Assembly: GCA_977006965.1 (NCBI GenBank)
Contig: OZ345378.1
Location: forward strand, 1-64,000
Direction of reading: 5' to 3'
Source: Phymatolithon calcareum
Lineage: Eukaryota > Rhodophyta > Florideophyceae > Hapalidiales
Length of the DNA: 64,000 nucleotides
Shown here: positions 55,859 through 64,000 of the stretch, piece by piece
Layout: every line of letters starts with the position of its first letter
Position numbering within the stretch: position 1 is the first letter of the stretch
Position numbers and translations under genes: made by a program
Notes under the pieces: model-generated
Seen by the model: the letters and a program-made list of their open reading frames with translations, nothing else
The model's database searches: none
Told to the model about the DNA's origin: nothing

Positions 55859-58337
55859 ATGCGAAATAGAAAGTTCGGGCCAACTTTAGGAAGGCGGGCT
55901 TGTGTTCTGCCTGAGGAGTACGCAAACTATGGCCTTAAATCGGCGTCGTTCGGCGGTAGGAACGAAATTACAATTTTCAGTTATAAGAAGCGGACCTGCC
56001 ATGTCACGAGAAAAAGACCGCGCCGAGTGGTCGGCGCGTCCGTACACACTAAGGAAACATCTGTGACAAGTCTCGCAGAGTGTTGCAGGCTCTATGGAGA
56101 CTTTTCCAAGTCAAAAAAGGTGAACGGCACAGTTCTGGAGGTACTATTGAATGAAATCAATGGTCGCGCAAGCACATCACTTCGCGTGAAATAGGTCATA
56201 GTTCAGAAACCGACTGAGAAAACTAAGATTAAGACACTCAAGATTGTTCATCAAGGCAGGAAAGGTTGAGGATGGTTCTCTGTCCTCTCGAATGCTTGTA
56301 TCAAGTCCCAGCCTGCAGAACTCTGCACCACAAAATCCGGCTTACAATACTCGTGGTCGTCCGTCTTCTTCGCCAAATGCCAGTTTATTGTCCCCAGTCT
56401 CAACCGCAAGCTCTCCAAAACGGCACACAAGCTTCGATAAAACCCTCAGAAGCTATGAACGCCCTATACCAGGCACTCTCGCCTACGCCATGCAACGCTC
56501 TTGAGACCAGGTATCTCAAGAGGAAGTAGATGTCATCACACCCGACCGCGAACCCAACGTTATTGCTCATGGGGTGCCATGGTACGAGCGACAAGTTCTA
56601 TGCCCGATTGGGCGACGAATTCCACGTCAGTTCTGGACAGTCCGCACTCCACATGGAGATTTTATATCGGAAAATGGTGGTATTGGGCATCACACGCCCT
56701 ATGATTGCTTTATGACCATGTTTCCGCAAGGACACCTTCGAAAAATAGCAGCATGGACGTCCGCGAAGCTGAAACGAATCGCGCGAAAAGAAACTACGGT
56801 CACAGAGCTGATAACGTTTTTCCGAATCCTCGTCCTCATGACAAGATTTGAGTTCGGCGCTAAGACAGATCTATGGAAGACTACAGGGCAGAACAAATAC
56901 ATTCCGGCTCCTTGTTTTTCAAACACTGGGATGTCAAGAGACATCATGTCTACAAACAACCCATCTCAGTGGAAGCAGGACGGTAATCGTATGAGGTTGA
57001 TTTCAGGTTCACCGCATACCTTCGGTGCGTTACATTCAGCATATAACCTAGTGAAAGAGGCAGCATGTCTTCTACAAACAACCCATCTCAGTGGAAGCAG
57101 GACGGTAATCGTATGAGGTTGATTTCAGGTTCACCGCATAACTTCGGTGCGTTACATTCAGCATATAACCTAGTGAAAGAGGCAGCATGTCTTCTGCGCA
57201 GTACCGCTGGGCGCTCGTTCAAGATTTTGTCGATGCCATAAACGAGCACCGAAAGCGCAATGTGTCGCCGTCGGACCTCATTGCGTTGATGAGTCCATAT
57301 CTCGCTGGTATGGCAACGGAGGACATTGGCTTGATGTCGGACTACCTCAGTACATTGCGATTAACCGTAAGCCGGAGAACGGTTGCGAGATACAGAACTC
57401 TGCATGTGGAAGAAGTGGGATAATGCTGCATCTCGAGCTCGTTACAACCGCAGAAGACGAGAAGAAAAAGGATTTCGAAGGCGAAATGGCCCATGGTACA
57501 GCAGTTTTACGCCGTCCTGTTGTCGCATATTCTGGCACAAGGCGCATTGTTTGTGCGGATTCTTTCTTTCCGATTGTTCAATCTGCAGAGATGCTTCTTC
57601 GTTTGGGCCTAAAATTCGTTGGAGTCATCAAAACGGCGACTAAGAAGTATCCCATGGACTACCTTTCAAGAATTGAGATTTCAGAAAGAGGTCAATGTGT
57701 TTCTCTCGTTCGAAAATCCTTGAACGGTGAGCCGTTAATGATGGCGGCTCTTTGGGTTGACCGGGATCGCCGCTATTTTATTTCGACTACCTCTACGACA
57801 CTGGAAGGCAAACCGCACAATCGTTTTCGTTGGCGTCAGCTTGAAGAAGGACCGTCTCGTGTGGAGCTGTCCGTGCCCCAGCCCGAGGTATGCGAGACGT
57901 ACTACTCTGCGTGTGCGCAAATCGACAAGCACAATCGGTGCCGCCAAGAGAGTTTGGATCTTGAGGAGAAAGTCAACACCCTGGACTGGTCGTTCCGCGT
58001 TAACACATCTCTTTTGGCTATTTGTGTGGTTGACAGCTGGCTTTTATTTTCCGGTGCGCATGCAGAGTATCAGGATCACATGACGCAACGAAGGTATTAT
58101 GAAGTGCTGGCCGAGCAACTCATCGATAACTCGTTCGATTCGCGTAATACTCATCGCCGCTCAACCACTCCTGAACGTACTTTTGTCTCCGGGAGCGGTG
58201 TTGGAACCCACTTAACCCCCACGAGAAAGAAAAGGAAGACTACGGATGGCATGATGACTAATTTGCTTCGCAAAAGAACTGCAGGGTCTGCAAAGTCAAG
58301 AAGACAACGCTGGTGTGCTCATCATGTAACAGGCTAG
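55859..58337 (+). pseudogene. piggyBac-like transposase (DDE_Tnp_1_7 class), frameshifted
   Basis: Pieces in order: N-terminal part 55859-56194, with LAECCRLYGDFSKSKKV, ending at TAG (56192-56194, probably former TGG). The middle part (about 56574-57060) has the RIARKETTVTELITFFRI block and FSNTGMSRD. Then FVDAINEHR, and in a shifted frame CVDESISRWYGNGGHWLD with the first catalytic aspartate, followed by PQYIAINRKPENGCEIQN (57270-57410). CADSFFPIVQSAEM holds the second, and AQIDKHNRCRQ with WSFR the third. The basic C-terminus (TPTRKKRKT, KSRRQRW) ends at 58337. A 122-bp tandem duplication (56949-57192) and a one-base loss near 57280 break the frame. All three aspartates survive. Confidence 0.8.
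56949..57192. repeat. 122-bp tandem duplication within the transposase gene
   Basis: Starting at TCTACAAACAACCCATCTCA, the same 122 bp occurs at 56949 and again at 57071, with one substitution (CATACCTTCGG against CATAACTTCGG). Near identity shows a recent event compared with the other lesions. Since 122 is not a multiple of three it shifts the frame. Confidence 0.95.
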
Positions 58338-58523
58338 ATGGTGCCGCAATATTCATTTGCGGCACGTCTACTGGCAGGAATTGCTTCGCGAAGCATGTAG
58401 AAGACATCCGTGAGCTTGACGCTTTTGATGTGCCCGATAGTGAGTAGCTTTCATGCGCAAAAATTAAATGATTTTCCTTACCTCAATTGAGGGAAAAGTG
58501 CCCCTCAATTGAGGAAAAATTTC

Positions 58524-58544
58524 AGTAAACTAGACACTAGTTCG
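58524..58544. repeat. Right TIR of the piggyBac-like element
   Basis: The exact reverse complement of 55767-55787. The palindrome CCTCAATTGAGG (58503-58514) lies 9 bp inward. Confidence 0.9.
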
Positions 58545-59619
58545 TTCTAGAATTCTTGATTGGTTTCAGTTTTCTTCTTGATGTTTGGGTTCCCTCGCAT
58601 TGAGGTACTGCCAGCGAGATTTTATGTCATTTCTGTTATGCCACTTTCGTCAGCCAACTTGGGTGAACATTTGCGTTCCTATTGAACACGAAAGTAAACT
58701 ATCTACGAAATCAGTCGAATTAGTGCTACTGCAATACACCCAATGAGTGTTATGTGCAATGTATACGACCTGGCCTTCTACGTCGCGCTGGTCCACGTCG
58801 AATACCACGAACACGCTCTAGTCCCCATGACGACTCTCGACACTAAATTAAAGATGTTCGCCGTTGACGCACGTTTGAATGTTGTCCTAGGAGAAAAAAG
58901 GCTCAGGTCCATGAAGGTTTCCACGGACACAAAGTTGTTCCAATGGAGCGATAGCGCGATATTGAAGGGTATCAGAGACCATCAGGACGAAATAGCATCC
59001 GAGTACTAAGTACTTCATGCCGCTGTCGATCGTTTCTGTGTCCAGAAAGGCGAACTGCAGAACACGTTTTTGGACCGCTGTCATGCATCGAAGAACCGAA
59101 TGGCCGAGACGCCTCCAGTTGTGTAGATGTAGTAGATGCATGACGTAGCGAACGTTGAAACGTCGGTTGTTAACGTGGTCCAAAAGAAATGTCTCCGTAC
59201 TGTCATCCAGACCGCATCTTACCCGAGATGCCCTCGAGAGACAGTAAGCCCCGCGATGCAAATTCGGAACGTAAATCCTCAGGCTCATCTGGAAGCCATG
59301 GCGCACTGGCAGGGTTGCACTAATTGCTCTCCTTGAGTATGAGATTCTTTGGGCCCGACTGGGGGAATTTCGCTTGAGGTATGTCTAGCTCCCTTGAGCT
59401 TGATCACTCGAAATCTTCAGCATTGCTATAAAAAAGAGGAAGTATAGCGATAAGTCGGCGTATAGTCGGCGCTGCGGTCCATCGACCTGAAAGGTCAGAC
59501 GACACTTTCGCTTTCCCAGGGATATGAACGCACAGGCAGTTATGCAATCCCTTCCTCACTGTGTAGTGCAAGACTTCTTAAGCAAGCTGAGTGGTAAATT
59601 AGGTTAGAACGAGTGGAGA
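58545..59619. other. No recognised gene
   Basis: ORFs 58743-59009 (+) and 59306-58887 (-) overlap on opposite strands without motifs. I see nothing else. Confidence 0.4.
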
Positions 59620-60228
59620 TTTAATATGAAAAAAATGTTCTTGTGGTCTGCGAATATGTCGAAGCCTTCAGGATCAATAACCAGGTAATTCATCCTTTCC
59701 AGTGTAGCCAGGATTGCAAGTAAATCTTTCCCTAGCGTGTAAAATCGCATAGGCGAGTCTCTGAAAGGTCCAGAAAGAACTTACAACAGGTCACGGCGGT
59801 GCTCATGGCGCGAATTTCCCATATCGTCATTCAGTATCTGCGTAAAGATAGTTGACCACATTACGTCTGATGCGTCAGTGTACACGCAGAAACGCTTCTC
59901 GTGGTCAGGGTTTGAACGATTGAGTTAGTGTACAGTGCGTGATTGCACTCTGCCAAGGCTTGATTCCGCGTCTCCCGGTCCAAGTGAGGTCAGAGAGACA
60001 CGGGGCATGACAGTCTTCTTGCGCATTACGGTTGCAATGTAGAAAATCTCCTGAAAAACGAGAAGTAGCTCGATGAGTGCCGAGTAGTTGCGAACCCCCG
60101 GATTCTATTTCTTGGGAAAGTAAAGTATTTATTACATCCGGACCATATTTCCTGTCAATATCACAGACGTGGTGTCCGTGTGCCTGACAGGTGTTCATTG
60201 AATCATCTGTCGAACACCGCGTTAGCAT
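59620..60228 (-). mobile_element. Ty3/gypsy reverse transcriptase (thumb) and RNase H relic
   Basis: The minus strand at about 59915-59630 reads CVYTDASDVMWSTIFTQ, then RHEHRRDLL, GPFRDS, LLAILATLERMNYLV, DPEGFDIFADHKNIFFI. This is the Ty3-type RNase H domain with its first catalytic Asp (TDAS) and the DHKN block. Upstream (60228-59905), in a shifted frame, is a thumb/connection-like segment with LTWTGRRGI. One TAA-type stop interrupts LL*VLSGPF, and one frameshift lies before NPDHEKR. Palm motifs and integrase are absent, so it is a truncated copy, not contiguous with the 39.5-41 kb integrase. Confidence 0.75.
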
Positions 60229-63179
60229 GGAAAATTGAAAAATTGTCTGTGGGCTACGACTGCTGTAAGAGTATTACTGGAGGAGACGTTAGTTCTCTAT
60301 GGTCACCCTCGGTGCTCTTTTCGTCGGGACAACAGTCTCGCACGCACTTTTGCACGCACCTGCGCACGACACGCTGTCCGTCTCCCCGTATCCTTTACAT
60401 GTAGTACGCGGCTATCTCAAAACTGCCTGAATCAGATTTTTCGCAACTGGCCCAGAACTATGTTCGACATTTTAGGACAACGGCATCGTTCATTTGCTCC
60501 AGAAAGGAGACTTGTGAGATTGAGATTGAGTGCAATAAGAAACCATTCTTGCAGCACCTCAAGCAAAACGCACATGGCCCGATAGCCTGGGATTCCCAGC
60601 ATCTAGGGAAATTCGTTCTTCAGTGCTCCTCCTTAATCAATGTATCGAACCAGTATCGTGAAGCTTACCGTAAGCAGTGCAAGTTGAGTAATACTTCTTC
60701 AGCTAGAAGGTTTGTCTCTCGTCATGACTTTCAAGAGTCTGCGTTGCGATTTTCTGGAAAAATACAGAAATAAAAATCGTTTCCACGTCAGGGTTGCTCG
60801 CATCATACCAATCTCAAGAAAAACAATCTAGAGACTAGACCACGTGGCGTGTTAGTCCTTATCGCGTAAGAAGGCGTCGAAGAACTGTTGCTCGTGTCAA
60901 CGAGGACTGAGAACGCACAGCCTGCAGCGGTCTCGGAGAGAGCCGTGAAGGCCGTTACTAAGTACAATCCAAGATAAATACCAGCAAGGATTTCGATCTC
61001 TGCCTAAGTGCACCAGTAGAGACCGCACTTTGGAACGATGTGCGAGAAGTGCGCACGTGATTCTCTTTGTGACCTGCCATTTCTACGTGGTTCGAGACAA
61101 GAACTCTGAAATCACCAGGTCTGATGAGCAAGGCTGCTGAGCAGTTGTTATTCGTTTGCGGGCCTTACGCAAACCGGGAAGATGCGAAAGAAAAGGCTTA
61201 CAGGGCGCTTTTCTCTGTGCTGTTTGAGCCTGTCAGAATTTCTCGTGAATGCAGTAGACCTTTCTTGTCTGCCCTAGATACAGGTGTATGTGCTGGTGGA
61301 GAATATTCGGATAAACTCTTTTTTAAGCAGGGAAGTTAATTGTCTCAGTTTTTTCCCGGAAATATGAATGTAGGGCCGTACTGTGCGCTTCTGGAGATTT
61401 GACAGTACTCGGAGGAGGGAAAGGCATAGAAGGTGGAAGAGGCTATTGAAAGGGCAATAGGACCATAGGGTAAAGTCGGAATATATGTTGTCGTGGACTT
61501 GCGCTCGATATGCTTCAGGGTGCAAGCAGGAGAGGTGAAATGGAATCAGTACATTGCGTGCCCTGGTACCGAGCGTGGTGGAATATTTCCTGGAACTAAG
61601 CTACATTTATAGCTTCTTGGAGCAGCTGTCATGATGATGCAGGGAGATCTTCACAAGGTCAGTCCGATGTAATTGGAAATCGAATGTTACGTCCATGGAT
61701 TTGAATCTGTTGAAGCTCTTTGCAAGGCCACGAGAAGCGCGCAAGCCGAATTCCGATCCCAAGAGCAGAAAAAGGCCATGGAGAATACTGTCCAGGAAAC
61801 GACTCCAAGAAGAGCAGCTCAGATCAGCAACCATCACTGCACCTGCATCTCTGCAGAAACCGCATAATGTTCCACAACATTTGGAAACATTAAACGACCC
61901 ACCTGCAAACAGTGCACGGCAGTACAACTGCCAGCAATGAGGACCTTCTTTAAGTGCTTCAAATGGTGTTTAGCCATTTTACTTCTAGAGGTTGGGTCAA
62001 AATCAACATCATGTCCATGGTCAAGAAAGTAGCACCATGCGAAACATGCACCCAGCGTACGCTCACCTTCCTGACCATTTCCCCAGAGATGCATCTCTCA
62101 ATCCTCCCCCGAACGGCTAAAGCCTCAGTATCGGCCTTTCTCCGGCTTCAAACACTCAAGCGCGTACCCAAACTTTGCAACTACTCTGCGATTATCGATT
62201 GACCTGAGCAAGATCTTAAACCAACTCACGAGTGACCATATTACCATAAAGTCGTCCATTCAGAGACAGAGTTTGAGATATAGCAAAATTTTACTCTGCC
62301 CGTGGATCTCTATACACAAGAAGAAAATCAGAAATTCATAGTCTTGCTAGATATCAAGCGGTGTACTATGCTAACAACTTTTATGTGCACTTAGCGCCGC
62401 TGAAGGTCTAGAGTGTTTGATGAATATGATTGAGAACCATTCTCTCCCTGGTACCTTCTTTTACAATGAAGTACTCCAGCAGGTCCCGACCTTAGAAGCC
62501 GCTTTTTAAAAGCTATTTACTTTGTCATATAGAAGCTCCAATATGTCCGCAAATCTTAGACAATACTGAAATCTGAAAATATCAAGCTTTAAGTCAGAAT
62601 GTGACTCTTAGTGTGACGCTATGACAATGCTGTACGAGAGAGAACCTAACTGGATAACGTCTATCATCATCCTGCTCTTCTCCTGGAAGTCCTTGAATCG
62701 GATATTATCTCGCAGTGGACGGTGCAAAATCTTGCACAAAACTTGAGGAATACTGAAACGAGTGTCTTTCGGTCATTCGTAAACAGGAGATAAAAGATTC
62801 ACGAACGGCTAGTTCTCTCAACATGGATTTAGTCAAACCAATCCCAAATAGCCTTTCATCTCGAAGGATACTTTTCTAACGCAGCCCCCTGTTTCCATAA
62901 GTTCCGCATCATCAAATATAACGGAAGCTTTGTACGCCAGAGCTTGTGGACGCTATGGAGCGGATAACCATGTTAATAAGTTCTTTAGTAATAACGGTTT
63001 TCGTAATGGAATTCGCATGCCATGTCCTGCTTGTAGATCTGATTCGAGACTGCCTCAAAGTTCTCAAAGCTACTATTTTAAATATTGTATTTGAACTCAT
63101 TCCCGATGAAGAAATCTCATCACTATCAGTAAACGAAATATTTGACGTTGCACGAGACCTTCCAGATAAATAATGAATA
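60229..63179. other. Nearly 3 kb without a recognised gene
   Basis: ORFs are at most 116 codons. A + strand frame at about 60400-60773 (with KKPFLQHLKQNAHG) is open for more than 120 codons. ORF 62946-63173 (+) has a hydrophobic start and the acidic ELIPDEEISSLSVNEIFDV, and lies directly before the Pol relic, so it may be its protease or spacer part. Nothing else is assignable. Confidence 0.4.
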
Positions 63180-64000
63180 AACTTATCCACAGATATTATA
63201 ATTCGTTCATATTGCACCGAGACCGTATTTGTACCCAAGCAGTCGTGCGCCAAAAACATAGGTCACGTCGTTGTACAGGTACTTGGAATTGGTTCTATTC
63301 GTATGCAAATCGGATCTAATGTATTCTTAAGCTTTGATGTCGACTTCGTAGATTACGATATCCCACTTATCTTTGGACTTTTTGATGACCGAAAGCTCAA
63401 ATGAAGCTCAAACGTGAACGATAACACTTTTACGAACCCTCCGTCTGGTGCTGTCTTCCCTGTCACGTTCGTAGAACGAATCAAAGGATCAGGTGGTCAT
63501 CTATACATCAAATTTACTGTGAAAAAAGTACTTTTCACCGAGACAGAACTATGGCACAATCAATTCAGAGAAATAGGATGAGAAATCACTAGTTACCTTC
63601 GTAAGAAGGCTGCTCGGAAAAATTTCAACGCAAACGTTTCAAAAACGTAGGAGGAAATAGTTAAGAAATGTTCTCCCTGTCATACATGGGCTCCGGGAGC
63701 TTATTGTTTCCGAATTTCCTTCAAAAGGAAAGAAATAGTGTTCAAACATGAAGTCGAAGGCAATATTTACTTTATCAATGGTGAAGCTGTTTTTGCGCAT
63801 CATCGACAGAAGAATGCTATACTCCATCGCGAAATTCAATATGAAGCAGACAGCAGAGTACATGTAGAATCTCATTGTCGATTTCAGTGTTCATCGAACA
63901 CCATTCGGATATTGCACTTGATCAAGGAGAGAACTTCTTTTGAGACTTCTTTCAGAATTCCTGCTCAAATCTTTCAAATTCGACGACGAGCATTCCACTA
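63180..64000 (+). mobile_element. LTR retrotransposon Pol relic (protease end, pre-integrase, start of integrase), cut by the window edge
   Basis: One + strand frame reads SFDVDFVDYDIPLIFGL (end of an aspartic-protease-like region), then GGHLYIKFTVKKVLFTETEL, HNQFREIG, and KKCSPCHTW with GAYCFRISF. That is an H-x-n-H...C-x2-C arrangement (WHNQF...KCSPCHTW) typical of the pre-integrase zinc module of Copia-like Pol. It continues with VFKHEVEGNIYFINGEAVFAH, where the first integrase aspartate should stand but Gly/Asn are found, then NTIRILHLIKE. In-frame stops are TGA at 63402-63404 and two more (about 63580 and 63648). It is a decayed copy, and the RT part would lie right of 64000. Confidence 0.65.

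Larger units (their letters stand above)
55767..58544 (+). mobile_element. piggyBac-like transposon, 2778 bp
   Basis: Perfect 21-bp terminal inverted repeats enclose one transposase gene. Inside each end lie two copies of CCTCAATTGAGG or a close variant (left 55793-55804 and about 55812-55823; right 58481-58492 and 58503-58514), at similar distances of 5-10 bp from the TIR. These symmetric palindromes look like transposase-binding sites. The usual TTAA target duplication is not seen next to the TIRs (left ATTATC, right TTCTAG), so flanks may be mutated or the family may use another target. Confidence 0.85.

Noticed and set aside
39552-56194. Reassignment of UAG to tryptophan
   Set aside because: The same elements also carry frameshifts, TGA and TAA stops and truncations, so decay explains the stops more simply. 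Only a genome-wide codon survey could revive the idea.
1-64000. tRNA or rRNA genes
   Set aside because: I found no cloverleaf-compatible GGTTC-AAT box context or conserved rRNA stretch. A covariance-model scan (tRNAscan-SE, Infernal) would be decisive.

Overview
The window is a chromosome end from a eukaryote. The first 1.7 kb of the + strand is a C-rich telomere array, (CCCTATT)n. Read on the G-rich strand it is (AATAGGG)n running outward to base 1, which is the orientation expected at a left chromosome end. The repeat differs from TTAGGG and TTTAGGG, so I cannot name the organism. The base composition is mixed, there are few long ORFs, the chromodomain Ty3/gypsy, piggyBac-type, hAT and LINE-like remnants are diverse, and there are TATA-like CTATTTAAG boxes. 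Together these suggest a unicellular alga or other protist, or a fungus-like eukaryote. No rRNA, tRNA, bacterial operon or CRISPR array was recognised.

The remaining 62 kb is a subtelomeric accumulation of mobile elements, broken genes and local duplications. Region by region: 2-5 kb holds unrecognised relics and an old Ty3 integrase-region fragment. 6-7 kb holds a dimeric satellite. 7.8-9.1 kb holds an unassigned, possibly cysteine-protease-like relic. 9.3-11.1 kb is a pseudogene of an SF1B (UPF1/Sen1-like) helicase. 12-20 kb is mostly gene-poor, with direct repeats and two copies of one unknown relic family. 21.2-22.3 kb is a LINE-like reverse transcriptase fragment. 24.2-26.1 kb is a pseudogene of an FAD amine oxidase (polyamine oxidase/LSD1 class). 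26-34 kb holds short unknown ORFs, a CENP-B-like HTH fragment and a dense cluster of GTCAC/GTGAC palindromes. 36.7 kb holds the clearest intact cellular gene: a small secreted cysteine-repeat protein resembling galaxin.

37.2-41.0 kb holds two truncated copies of one Ty3/gypsy family in opposite orientations: a 317-bp LTR plus gag on the + strand, and a 317-bp LTR plus integrase/chromodomain on the - strand. 41.9-43.0 kb is a second LINE fragment. 44-46.3 kb holds several small dispersed repeats. 49.0-51.2 kb is a complete-looking hAT element with terminal inverted repeats and flanking duplication, next to a more decayed hAT relative (51.4-53.0 kb). 55.8-58.5 kb is a piggyBac-like element with 21-bp perfect terminal repeats and paired internal palindromes. 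59.6-60.2 kb is a Ty3 reverse transcriptase/RNase H relic, and 63.2 kb to the right edge is a relic of another LTR retrotransposon Pol.

Most recognisable coding sequences are broken by stops and frameshifts. Four of the in-frame stops sit in, or probably in, tryptophan codons and are TAG (TGG to TAG, equal to CpA to TpA on the other strand). That is a pattern worth testing for repeat-induced point mutation or a similar process. The genes do not form a pathway. What links them is their shared fate as a telomere-proximal transposon graveyard. Only the gag ORF and the galaxin-like gene look uninterrupted and plausible.
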